From: Gemmatimonadaceae bacterium
Lineage (GTDB): Bacteria > Gemmatimonadota > Gemmatimonadetes > Gemmatimonadales > Gemmatimonadaceae
Direction: 5' to 3'
NCBI GenBank assembly: GCA_019637355.1
Contig: JAHBVT010000001.1
Location: 248,001 to 312,000 of the forward strand
Length of the DNA: 64,000 nucleotides
The notes beneath the pieces were generated by a model. The model did no database searches. It was given only the letters and a program-made list of their open reading frames with translations, and was not told the DNA's origin. The position numbers and the translations under genes are program-made. The first letter of the stretch is position 1. Every line of letters starts with the position of its first letter. Shown here piece by piece: positions 24,920 to 32,350 of the stretch.

Positions 24920-25282
24920 ATGACTTACAAGACCGCTACCGACCTCATCAACGAGGCCAAGACCCGCATCCGCGAGGTCACGGCCAGCGACGTCCTCGCC
25001 ACGCTCGGCAAGCCCGGCGCGCCGGTGCTGCTCGACGTGCGCGAGCCCAACGAGACCAACCTCGGCCGCATCCCGGGCGCGATCGTGATTCCACGCGGCA
25101 CGATGGAATCCAAGATCGAGCCGCTGATCCCGCGCGACGCCAACCTCGTGGTGTACTGCGCGGGTGGCAATCGCTCGGCGTTGGCGGTGGATACGCTGCA
25201 GCAGATGGGCTACAGCAATGCCGCGTCGATGGCCGGCGGGTGGGGCGCGTGGATGTCTGCGAACGGCCCTGTCGAGGGATGA
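24920..25282 (+). CDS. Rhodanese-domain protein
   Basis: 120 residues, one rhodanese domain: DVLATLGKPGAPVLLDVREPNE, GRIPGAIVIPRG, and the active-site loop YCAGGNRSALA with catalytic cysteine C79. The loop has six residues like sulfurtransferases and the C-x-G-G-x-R form common in bacterial single-domain rhodaneses. It transfers sulfane sulfur to thiophilic acceptors or acts as a sulfur carrier. The ATG is supported by the alignment start. It begins a plus-strand run with the Nudix and PAP2 genes. Confidence 0.9.
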   Translation: MTYKTATDLINEAKTRIREVTASDVLATLGKPGAPVLLDVREPNETNLGRIPGAIVIPRGTMESKIEPLIPRDANLVVYCAGGNRSALAVDTLQQMGYSNAASMAGGWGAWMSANGPVEG

Positions 25283-25283
25283 G

Positions 25284-25880
25284 TTGACCGGCGCGGGGGC
25301 ACTCGCGCCGTCGTTCACACGGCTGCGGCAGGCCCTCGCGGCCCGTCCGGCCGCGTTGGCCGAGCGCGACCCGCCGTTCAAGGAAGCGGCGGTGACGCTG
25401 GTGCTGCGCGAAGGGGCGGATGACCTCGAGCTGCTCTTGATCCGCCGCGCCACGCGCGAGGGCGATCCGTGGAGTGGACAGATCGGTCTGCCCGGCGGGC
25501 GCTGGGCGCCGGAGGATGCCTCGCTCGAGCAGACGGCATTGCGCGAGACGCGCGAGGAAGTCGGGCTGGACATCACCCGCAGCGGCGAAGTGCTAGGCGT
25601 GTTGGACGAGCTGCGTCCGCGGACGCCGGTGCTGCCGCCGATCATCGTGCGGCCCTTTGTGTGCGCGCTGCGCGAGGTGCCGGCGCTGCTGCCGAGCGAC
25701 GAGGTCGCCGAGCTGCGCTGGGTGCGAGTGGGCGCGCTGTTCCATCCGGCGGCGCGCGTGCACACCAGCGTGCGTGTGCGTGACATCCAGATGCGGGTTG
25801 AGGCCTATCAACTGGACGACTTCACCGTGTGGGGGATGACCGAGCGCATCCTCTCGACTTTCGAGGAGATCTGGCGATGA
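25284..25880 (+). CDS. Nudix hydrolase, CoA pyrophosphatase type
   Basis: 198 residues. It has the UPF0035/NudL signature: LLIRRATREGDPWSGQIGLPGG, followed by RWAPEDASLEQTALRETREEVGL, which contains the REx2EE metal-binding part of the Nudix box. Proteins of this group cleave CoA and derivatives to 3',5'-ADP and phosphopantetheine. The TTG start is chosen because GAGGG lies five bases upstream, placed over the rhodanese stop; no ATG or GTG fits. The next gene overlaps its stop by ATGA. Confidence 0.88.
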   Translation: MTGAGALAPSFTRLRQALAARPAALAERDPPFKEAAVTLVLREGADDLELLLIRRATREGDPWSGQIGLPGGRWAPEDASLEQTALRETREEVGLDITRSGEVLGVLDELRPRTPVLPPIIVRPFVCALREVPALLPSDEVAELRWVRVGALFHPAARVHTSVRVRDIQMRVEAYQLDDFTVWGMTERILSTFEEIWR

Positions 25881-26515
25881 ACGGGTCTGGGCCGATGGCG
25901 GGACCACCGACGGCGCGCGCGGCCTGGGTCGCGCTTGGCGTGACGTCGGCCGCGACCGCGACCTCGCTGCTGGTGGACCGCACGGTGTACGAGCTGTTCA
26001 ACGCACCCGGCGTGTACGACAAGGACCTCGGCAAGCTGCTGCGCGTGATGGGCTTTGCCGGCACGTGGCTCTTCCTCGCGCTGGCGGTGGGGCTGCAGCA
26101 CGACGGTTCCGAAGCGGCGCGCACGATCGCGAGGCGACGCGGCTGGCTGATCTTCTGGGCGCCGGTGCTCAGCGGCGCGTTGGCCGAGGTGCTCAAGATC
26201 GTGGTCCGCCGGCAGCGGCCGGGACTCAATGACGGCGCCTACGGCTTTCGGCCCTGGGACGAGCGCACGTGGAGCGGCGCCGGGCTGGCCTTCCCAAGTT
26301 CGCACGCGGCGGTGGCCTTCGGCGGCGCGTTCATCCTGGCGCGGCTGTTTCCGCGCGCGCGCTGGGTGGTCATCGTGCTCGCGCTGGGCTGCGGCGTGAC
26401 GCGCATCGTGGCGCGCGCGCACTTCGTCAGCGACGTGGTGTTCGCGGCCGGGCTGGGTTGGCTCGTCAGTTGGTGGCTGTGGCGCTACCGACCTCAAGCC
26501 GCAGGATCACCCTGA
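25877..26515 (+). CDS. PAP2-family membrane phosphatase
   Basis: 212 residues with five or six membrane segments and the three phosphatase motifs: KIVVRRQRP (motif 1), PSSHAAVA (motif 2, S-H) and TRIVARAHFVSD (motif 3, R and catalytic H). Such enzymes hydrolyse lipid phosphates, for example undecaprenyl pyrophosphate or phosphatidic acid, on the outer face of the inner membrane. The ATG overlaps the Nudix stop. Its 3' end overlaps the convergent lipoprotein gene by about 50 bp. Confidence 0.9.
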   Translation: MNGSGPMAGPPTARAAWVALGVTSAATATSLLVDRTVYELFNAPGVYDKDLGKLLRVMGFAGTWLFLALAVGLQHDGSEAARTIARRRGWLIFWAPVLSGALAEVLKIVVRRQRPGLNDGAYGFRPWDERTWSGAGLAFPSSHAAVAFGGAFILARLFPRARWVVIVLALGCGVTRIVARAHFVSDVVFAAGLGWLVSWWLWRYRPQAAGSP

Positions 26516-26819
26516 TCAACCGGTAGTGGTACGACGAGCCGTCGGCCGGCGGGTTGTTGATGCGGCGGCGTTCGACGCGGATGTGCTGCCGCACCCCGGG
26601 TTCGAAGGTGAATCCTTCAATCTCGGCGCTGAAGAACTTTGACTCCGACTCGCCGGGCCAGATCACCTGGTAGCAGGTCGTGGGAAACGGCGCGAAGCAC
26701 GCCGCCCGCTCCTCCAACACCGTGAACTGGACTTCGTCGCGCGAGGCGAAGGGCTCGGCGCAGCCGACGAGGCCGGCAGCGAGCGCGAGGATGCTGAAGT
26801 GGATTCGGAGGCGGCTCAT
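26466..26819 (-). CDS. DUF4377-type lipoprotein
   Basis: 117 residues. Lipoprotein signal (MSRLRIHFSILALAAGLVGC, lipobox Cys at 20). The mature part matches the DUF4377 plan: paired cysteines around FPTTCYQV, then FFSAEIEGFTFEPG and a C-terminal strand ending YHYRLIRVILRLEV. Family members are small periplasmic or outer-membrane lipoproteins of unknown role. A GTG one codon upstream is possible. It lies 41 bases after the M50 protease gene and may share its message. Confidence 0.75.
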   Translation of the reverse strand: MSRLRIHFSILALAAGLVGCAEPFASRDEVQFTVLEERAACFAPFPTTCYQVIWPGESESKFFSAEIEGFTFEPGVRQHIRVERRRINNPPADGSSYHYRLIRVILRLEVGSATATN

Positions 26820-26860
26820 CACAGCGGTACTACCCGCGAGGACGCGCGCCTGTCACCGAT

Positions 26861-27565
26861 TCAGCCGTAGGTGACGCCCGGGTAGATCAGGTTGATCGCC
26901 GCGCGGAACACCGGTCCGAACACGGGTGGGAACATCCGCCACGCGAGGAAGATGCCGAGGAAGCCGAGGATCGGCGTCGTCCAGACGAACATTTGGTAGC
27001 GCGCCGTGAGCTTCTTGTTCATCAGCAAGGTGATGGCGGCGCTACCGTCGAGCGGCGGGAAGGGCAGCAGGTTGAACACGCCGAGCAGCAGGTTGAGCGA
27101 GAAGCCGATGCTGAGGAAGCTGCCGAGCGTGGACCAGACCGCGCCGGCCTCCGTGGCCGTGAGCTGGCTGAAGCTCACCGACTCCGGGGGCGTGAAGATG
27201 CCGGCATAGGCGAGGGCACGCATCGCGAGGAAGCAGAGCAACACGAGCGAGAAGTTGGCGGCTGGTCCCGCGAGCGCCATCACTGCGGCCCGGTTGGGGT
27301 ACTTCAGCGCCCAGCGCGGATCGTAGGGCGCACTGGCGTAGCCCATCGGCCAGCCGATGGTCACCGACGTGAGCAGCGGCAGGATGATCATCCCGAACGG
27401 TTCGCGGCGGATGTGCGGCATCGGGTCCAGCGACACCTGTCCGCCGGCATAGGCCGTGGGGTCGCCGCCGCGCAGCGCCGCCCAGGCGTGGGCCGCTTCG
27501 TGGAGCGTGGTGCTGAACAGGAAGACCGCGAAGAACGCGAGGCCGGTGGCGATCTCGGGCGTCAC
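26861..27565 (-). CDS. Site-2-protease-like M50 metallopeptidase
   Basis: 234 residues, about five membrane helices. The zinc motif HEAAH is at residues 22-26 in the first helix and the third ligand motif NLLPFPPLDG is in a late helix; AGPAANF lies between. This compact form without a PDZ domain is typical of the S2P/M50 group that cleaves transmembrane segments or acts as a general rhomboid-like housekeeping protease. The substrate is unknown. GTG start; TesB ends four bases upstream, so the genes are coupled. Confidence 0.9.
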   Translation of the reverse strand: MTPEIATGLAFFAVFLFSTTLHEAAHAWAALRGGDPTAYAGGQVSLDPMPHIRREPFGMIILPLLTSVTIGWPMGYASAPYDPRWALKYPNRAAVMALAGPAANFSLVLLCFLAMRALAYAGIFTPPESVSFSQLTATEAGAVWSTLGSFLSIGFSLNLLLGVFNLLPFPPLDGSAAITLLMNKKLTARYQMFVWTTPILGFLGIFLAWRMFPPVFGPVFRAAINLIYPGVTYG

Positions 27566-27569
27566 GCGG

Positions 27570-28442
27570 CTACTTGGCCTCGCGCAGGCGGATCAAGCCT
27601 TCCTGCGCCGACGAGGCCACGAGCTGGCCGTTGCGGGTGAACACCTGCCCGCGCACGAAGCCGCGCGCGCCGAAGGCCGTCGGCGAGTCGTTCACGTAGA
27701 GCAGCCACTCGTCCGCGCGGAAGGGCCGGTGCAGCCACAGCGTGTGGTCCAGCGAGGCGATGATGAGGCGCGGGTCGCGCCACGAGACGCCGTGCGGCTG
27801 CAGCGAGGTCGGCAGGAAGCCGTAGTCGGAGGCGTACGCCAGGGTCGCCTGGTGCAGGATCGGCGCGTCGCCGATGCGCTCGCGCAGCTTGAACCAGATC
27901 ATCCGCTTGGCGCCCGACGCATCGGTGCGCTCGCGTTCAAACAGCTTGCTCGGGTGGACGCGCCGGAACTCCAGCGGGCGGTCCTGCGTCACGATCGCGC
28001 GCAAGGCCTCCGGGTACCTGTCCACGTTGGCGCGGATCACGTCGAGTTCGTCCTCGAGTTCCTCCGGCGCAGGGACCTCAGGCATCGCGATCTGGTGATC
28101 CATCCCCGGTTCGGCGAGATGGAACGACGCCGAGAGGTGGAAGATGGCCTCACCGTGCTGGATGGCGGTGACGCGCCGCGAAGTGAACGAGCGTCCGTCG
28201 CGCGGCCGGTCGACGAAGTACACGATCGGCGCCCGCGTGTCGCCTTCGCGCAGGAAGTAGCCGTGCACCGAGTGTGCCTCGCGGCCGTCGGGCACCGTCT
28301 TGCGTGCCGCGGCCAGCGACTGCGCGAACACCTGGCCGCCGAAGACGCGGCCGGTGCCGATGTCGCGGTTGGCGCCGCGGTAGATGTTGTGCTCGAGAGG
28401 TTCGAGCTCGAGCAGTTGGATGAACTCGGCGACGACGGACAC
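27570..28442 (-). CDS. tesB: Acyl-CoA thioesterase II
   Basis: 290 residues, normal TesB length, double hot-dog fold. Conserved blocks are GRVFGGQVFAQSLAAA (domain 1), SVHGYFLREGD, RDGRSFTSRRV and, in domain 2, ASLDHTLWLHRPFRADEWLLY and GRGF-like ARGFVRGQVF. The catalytic Asp/Thr/Gln set is plausible (D in ASLDHT, T nearby, Q in the C-terminal block). It hydrolyses medium- and long-chain acyl-CoA to free acid and CoA. GTG start. It lies four bases after vapC and four bases before the M50 protease gene. Confidence 0.93.
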   Translation of the reverse strand: MSVVAEFIQLLELEPLEHNIYRGANRDIGTGRVFGGQVFAQSLAAARKTVPDGREAHSVHGYFLREGDTRAPIVYFVDRPRDGRSFTSRRVTAIQHGEAIFHLSASFHLAEPGMDHQIAMPEVPAPEELEDELDVIRANVDRYPEALRAIVTQDRPLEFRRVHPSKLFERERTDASGAKRMIWFKLRERIGDAPILHQATLAYASDYGFLPTSLQPHGVSWRDPRLIIASLDHTLWLHRPFRADEWLLYVNDSPTAFGARGFVRGQVFTRNGQLVASSAQEGLIRLREAK

Positions 28443-28446
28443 GGGG

Positions 28447-28806
28447 TCAGGGCTTGGGGGTACCGGAATCTAGCCACGCGTTCCGCAGGGCTGCGTCGAG
28501 TGTCCAGAGCTGCATTCCCGCCAGCCGCGCGGAGGCCAGCAGGTGCGCGTCGATCCAGCCGAGCCCGCGCCCGGCGAGGCGCCGGGCCTTCACCAACGCC
28601 ATCACCTCGTCGTGTTCCGCCTCCGGCGCGCCCGGCAGCCGCGCGAGGTCGTCGAGGAAGGCATCCCGCCTAGCAATGTGGCCGCAGGCGAGTTCGCCGA
28701 TCACGAACGGGTGGGTGGCGACGAGGCCAGCCTCCAGCGCCTCGCTCAGTGCGGGGACTCCGCGGCGGAGGTGTTCCACCCAGACGGAGCTATCCACCAA
28801 CCACAC
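28447..28806 (-). CDS. vapC: VapC-type PIN-domain toxin
   Basis: 119 residues. PIN-domain RNase with the expected acidic residues: D5 in WLVDSSVW, E in FVIGELACG (around 40), D in GWIDAHLLASA (around 95). It ends with the usual LWTLDAALRN block. VapC toxins cut RNA unless bound by VapB. The GTG at 28806 is one base after the vapB stop, fixing the start; the frame is open to 28983 but that part is shadow sequence. Confidence 0.9.
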   Translation of the reverse strand: MWLVDSSVWVEHLRRGVPALSEALEAGLVATHPFVIGELACGHIARRDAFLDDLARLPGAPEAEHDEVMALVKARRLAGRGLGWIDAHLLASARLAGMQLWTLDAALRNAWLDSGTPKP

Positions 28807-28807
28807 G

Positions 28808-29023
28808 TCAGCGGCTCCGCGCGCTCGCCTTTGACTGCCCGCGGCGACGCGGGCCCGCCGTGGCCTCCGGGTCGCTGCCCGCCAGCCGCGCCAGCCGGCG
28901 CGCGCTCTCACGCGCGACCAAGGCCTCGAGGCCCGCGTGGACGAGCGCGGTCTTCTCCTGGATGCCGGTGAGCCGCATCGCACGGCGCAGCAGTTCGTCG
29001 TTGATGATCATCGTCGTACGCAT
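28808..29023 (-). CDS. vapB: VapB-type ribbon-helix-helix antitoxin
   Basis: 71 residues starting MRTTMIINDELLRRAM, the usual VapB beginning: a short beta strand and RHH DNA-binding fold, followed by GIQEKTALVHAGLEALV. A basic C-terminal tail presumably wraps the toxin. It represses its own operon. Three phased direct repeats lie directly upstream of the ATG. A TTG three codons upstream is an alternative start. Confidence 0.88.
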   Translation of the reverse strand: MRTTMIINDELLRRAMRLTGIQEKTALVHAGLEALVARESARRLARLAGSDPEATAGPRRRGQSKASARSR

Positions 29024-29053
29024 ATGTATCAATATGCATCAACGATGCATCAC
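29024..29053. promoter_or_regulatory. Three phased direct repeats upstream of vapB, candidate operator
   Basis: ATGTATCAA (29024-29032), ATGCATCAA (29034-29042) and ATGCATCAC (29045-29053) recur at 10- and 11-bp spacing, one helical turn, ending at the vapB start codon. This is what a cooperative RHH repressor such as VapB would bind. The AT-rich stretch stands out in GC-rich DNA. Confidence 0.5.
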
Positions 29054-29072
29054 CGCAAGCACGCCACCCGCA

Positions 29073-31112
29073 TCAGAACTCCGTCGTCACCCGCAGCACC
29101 ACCGCGCGCCCGGGCCCGTCGGCGAACTCCTTGTACCGGCTCATAAAGCTCCGGTACCGCGTCCCGAGCAGGTTCCGTACGGCCAGGTCCACGACGAACA
29201 CCTTCGCCCCGGCGCTGACGGTGGCCCCACCGCCGAGCTGCCACAGCGTGTACGCCGGCGGCGCCACGTCGCGCGGGTCGAGCCGCGTCTGCCGCCAGTT
29301 GTGCTCGCCGCCGAGGCTCAGCCACGGGCGCAGCAGCGCGCCGCCGAGCATCGGTCGCTCGACGCGGGCGCCCCACTGCACGCGCGGGGGTGGCACGAAG
29401 GTCAGCGGCACGTCGGCGCTGAGATTGGTGCCGCGCACTAGATCGCCTGCAGCCTGGATCGTGAGCCAATCGGTGGCCCGCCAGGCCGCACGGCCCTCGA
29501 TTCCGCCGAGCACGGCGTCGCCCTGCACGACTTCCAGTGAATCGAAGGCCGCACCGCCGCTGCCGAAGGGCCGCAGGTAGATGAAGTCCCGGATCGCGTT
29601 GCGGAACACGCTGATGTCGCCGACGAGGCGTCGGTGCTCGACGCGGAATCCGAGGTCGGTGTTGAGCGAGGTCTCGACGTTGAGCGCGGGGTTGCCGCGC
29701 TCGTAGGCGCGCGTGCCCTCGTGGAAGCCGTTGGCGAAGAGGTCGGGCGCGGCCGGCGCGCGGAAGCCGCGGCCGACGCTGGCGACCACGGAACTCCACT
29801 CGCTGAGCCGGTACGAGACGCCGGCCGTACCGGTCACCGCCTGATGCCGCTGCGACTGCGCCGCCAGCCCGAGCACGGCATCGTCTTCGACCGCGAGTTC
29901 GCGCGTGTCCCAGCGCGCGCCGACGGTGGCGCGCAGGCGGCCGCGCTCGACGTGCTCCAATGCATACAGCGCGAGGTTGCGTGCGCGGGAGTTGGGAATC
30001 AGCGTCGCGGTGCCGCGCTTCTCGAAGCGGCTGTCGAGCGCGAACACGCCGAGCGTGCCGCCACTGAACGGCCCGACGGCCTCGTGGTGCAGGTGCGCGA
30101 AGCCGCTCTCGGTGTTGATGAGCAGGCCCAGTGCGATGTCGCTGGCGTCGGCGGCGTCGAACTCCCGCCGGAAGTTGCGCTCGCTGCCCACCTGCACCTG
30201 CAGCCGCAGCGCGTCGCCGAGTGCGCGCTCGGCCTCGAGCGTGCTACGCGTGGTGGTCAGCCGTTGGTAGCCGCTGTAGTCCGGGGAAGCGACCGGATCG
30301 TCGAAGATCTCGATGCGTTCGTCGCGCTGGGAGTGACGCAGGGTGAGCTGGCCGTGCTCGCTGCTGCGCCCGACGGCGCCGTCGAGGTGACGCGTGCGGT
30401 TCTCGGTGTTGCGAAGCGGGCCGCCGGGCGCGCGCATATCGCCGGCGAGGCGGCCGGTGGCGGAGAGCCGCGCGCCGTACGCGCCGCGCGCGCCTTCGAG
30501 GCGCAGCGTGCCGTCCGGGCCGAACACGTTCGTGTTGTACGCGACCGTCGTGTGGCCACGCAGGAACGGCGACTCGAAGCGCGCGCTCGGCAACGGCGCG
30601 GCCACGACGTTGATCACGCCGCCGAGTGCATCGCTGCCGTAGAGCACGCTGGCCGGGCCCTTGATGACCTCGATCTGCTCGGCGTTGGCCGTCTCCACGT
30701 TGGGCGAATGGTCGTGGCCCCACTGCTGCGTCTCGGTGCGCTGGCCGTTGTCGAGCGTGACGACGCGGTTGTGCGTGAGCCCGCGAATCACCGGCTTGCC
30801 GATGCCCGTGGTCATCGACAGCGAGCGGATGCCGGGGAGTTGCTCGAGCGCATCGCCGACGGCGGCGCCCTGGGCGCGGCGGAGCTCGGCGCCGCCGATG
30901 ACCGATACCGGCTGAGGGGCGTCCAGCACGCGGGTCGGCGCGAAGGTCGCCGTGACCTGGAAGGCGCCGACGCGTTGCACCGAATCCTTGCGGGTGGAAT
31001 CGGGGACTTGCGGTGCCGGTGGCGCGCCCTGCGCTCCGGCGACGGAGGGCAGCGCGAGCAGGATGAGGCGGAGCAGGATGACGGTGCGCAGGACGCGAAT
31101 AAGAAATTGCAT
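29073..31112 (-). CDS. TonB-dependent receptor, ZnuD-like
   Basis: 679 residues. Signal peptide ending SVAGAQ. Plug domain with VTATFAPTRVLDAPQPVSVI, LPGIRSLSMTTGIGKPVIRG, QRTETQQWGHDHSPNVE and VIKGPASVLYGSDALGGVINVV. A 22-strand-type barrel ends in the C-terminal aromatic F. The QQWGHDHSPNVE block, with two histidines and an acidic residue, is characteristic of zinc receptors of the ZnuD group. It would import zinc across the outer membrane with TonB energy. Divergent from a DtxR/MntR-type regulator with a shared palindrome between them. Confidence 0.88.
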   Translation of the reverse strand: MQFLIRVLRTVILLRLILLALPSVAGAQGAPPAPQVPDSTRKDSVQRVGAFQVTATFAPTRVLDAPQPVSVIGGAELRRAQGAAVGDALEQLPGIRSLSMTTGIGKPVIRGLTHNRVVTLDNGQRTETQQWGHDHSPNVETANAEQIEVIKGPASVLYGSDALGGVINVVAAPLPSARFESPFLRGHTTVAYNTNVFGPDGTLRLEGARGAYGARLSATGRLAGDMRAPGGPLRNTENRTRHLDGAVGRSSEHGQLTLRHSQRDERIEIFDDPVASPDYSGYQRLTTTRSTLEAERALGDALRLQVQVGSERNFRREFDAADASDIALGLLINTESGFAHLHHEAVGPFSGGTLGVFALDSRFEKRGTATLIPNSRARNLALYALEHVERGRLRATVGARWDTRELAVEDDAVLGLAAQSQRHQAVTGTAGVSYRLSEWSSVVASVGRGFRAPAAPDLFANGFHEGTRAYERGNPALNVETSLNTDLGFRVEHRRLVGDISVFRNAIRDFIYLRPFGSGGAAFDSLEVVQGDAVLGGIEGRAAWRATDWLTIQAAGDLVRGTNLSADVPLTFVPPPRVQWGARVERPMLGGALLRPWLSLGGEHNWRQTRLDPRDVAPPAYTLWQLGGGATVSAGAKVFVVDLAVRNLLGTRYRSFMSRYKEFADGPGRAVVLRVTTEF

Positions 31113-31122
31113 TTTCGTATCT

Positions 31123-31147
31123 CCTAACTTATTGACCGTAAGTTAGG
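31123..31147. promoter_or_regulatory. Perfect palindrome between receptor and DtxR-type regulator
   Basis: CCTAACTTA (31123-31131) and TAAGTTAGG (31139-31147) form a perfect 9+9 inverted repeat with a 7-base spacer. A further CTAACTT half-site is at 31153-31159. The half-site resembles the known DtxR-family box half CCTAACCTAA. It lies upstream of the receptor start (31112) and next to the regulator's ATG (31149), so one bound dimer could repress both. Confidence 0.7.
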
Positions 31148-31148
31148 G

Positions 31149-31607
31149 ATGACTAACTTCCTGTCAATGGCAAACCACGATCTCGAGCGCCTCGCGCTCA
31201 CCGGCCAGGCCGAGGATTACCTCAAGGCCATCTATGAACTGGAGCGCCACGGCGAACCGGCCGGGACCAATGACATTGCTGGCCGATTGGGAATCGCTCC
31301 GGCGTCTGTCACTGGGATGGTTCAGCGGCTGGCTCGACTGGGGCTTGTCGCCACCGAGCGTTACCGAGGGGCGCGCCTCACGGAGGCAGGCCGGTCGGCG
31401 GCACTGCAACTGATTCGCAGGCACCGCATCATCGAGAGCTATCTCGTTACCCGTCTTGGCTTTACGGCTGATGATGTGCACGACGAGGCAGAGCGACTTG
31501 AGCACGCTGCCAGCGATCAGCTCGTCGAGCGAATGGCCGCGGCAATCGGGAATCCCACTGAGGACCCGCACGGGGCCCCGATTCCGAGCAGATTGCGAAC
31601 TAACTGA
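31149..31607 (+). CDS. mntR: DtxR/MntR-family metalloregulator
   Basis: 152 residues. N-terminal winged helix (DYLKAIYELERHGEPAGTNDIAGRLGIAPASVTGMVQRLARLGLV) and a dimerisation domain with metal-ligand residues in RHRIIESYL and EAERLEHAAS. There is no C-terminal SH3-like domain, as in MntR. With Mn, Fe or Zn bound it should repress the divergent ZnuD-like receptor through the palindrome beside its start. An ATG at 31167 is an alternative start and would leave more room for a leader. Confidence 0.85.
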   Translation: MTNFLSMANHDLERLALTGQAEDYLKAIYELERHGEPAGTNDIAGRLGIAPASVTGMVQRLARLGLVATERYRGARLTEAGRSAALQLIRRHRIIESYLVTRLGFTADDVHDEAERLEHAASDQLVERMAAAIGNPTEDPHGAPIPSRLRTN

Positions 31608-31697
31608 GAGGTTGACGGGTTAAATGGTTGACCGCGCCGCTTGGACCCTCCGGGTTCCCTCGGCAGTTCAACTAATGCCACCTCCACTTCCCTGCCA

Positions 31698-32273
31698 ATG
31701 GCCCGCTTCGCATTCGCCCTCTTGCTCGCGCCGCTCCTGTCGGCGGCCGTGCCCGCGCAGGTCGCCACCGAGCGGTACGTCCGCGATGTCGCGCACTCGC
31801 AGATCAACTTCGTCGCCGACGCGCGCCTTATTTCGGCCCACGGCACCTTCAACACCTGGGACGCCGAGATCCTGTTCAATCCGGCGAACCTCGAAGCCAC
31901 GTCGCTCAAGATCACGATCGAGACGGCGAGCATCGACACGCGCGTCGAGCGCCGCGACAACCACCTCCGCAGCAACGACTTCTTCGCGGCCGATTCATTC
32001 CCGCAGATCACCTTCGTGTCGACCTTCGTCAACAGCGCGGAGGGCAATCGGATGCTCATCACCGGCGATCTGACGCTGCGCGGGCGGACGAAGCGCATCA
32101 CGATCCCGGCGCGGCTGCACTTCTATGACGAAGAGCGCCACGTCGGTCGCGTGAGCGGGAACTTCGTCATCGACCGGACGGAGTTCGGCGTGTCGTACAA
32201 CTCGGCGTTGAATCCGATCGAGCACGAGGTGGCGGTGCAGTTCGACGTCGCCTTCAACAAGCCGCGGGCGTAG
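31698..32273 (+). CDS. YceI-family periplasmic lipocalin-like protein
   Basis: 191 residues. Signal peptide (MARFAFALLLAPLLSAAVPAQ). YceI domain with YVRDVAHSQINFVA, GTFNTWDAEILF, IETASIDTRVERRDNHLRSNDFFAADSFPQITFVS and DLTLRGRTKRITIPA. These proteins bind isoprenoid quinones or similar hydrophobic ligands in the periplasm. The ATG is taken as the start of the signal peptide; the open frame begins earlier. Follows the mntR gene by 90 bp on the same strand. Confidence 0.9.
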   Translation: MARFAFALLLAPLLSAAVPAQVATERYVRDVAHSQINFVADARLISAHGTFNTWDAEILFNPANLEATSLKITIETASIDTRVERRDNHLRSNDFFAADSFPQITFVSTFVNSAEGNRMLITGDLTLRGRTKRITIPARLHFYDEERHVGRVSGNFVIDRTEFGVSYNSALNPIEHEVAVQFDVAFNKPRA

Positions 32274-32350
32274 GCCGCCGGGGCGCCAAGTGGCGTTGGC
32301 GAGGCGTTTCGTGATGATTCGCCCGGCGGGTCGCGCGTCGTAAGGACCTG

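Noticed and set aside
24866-25786. 306-codon open frame antisense to rhodanese and Nudix genes
   Set aside because: Overlaps two genes with intact catalytic motifs on the other strand; low-complexity Arg/Ser composition.
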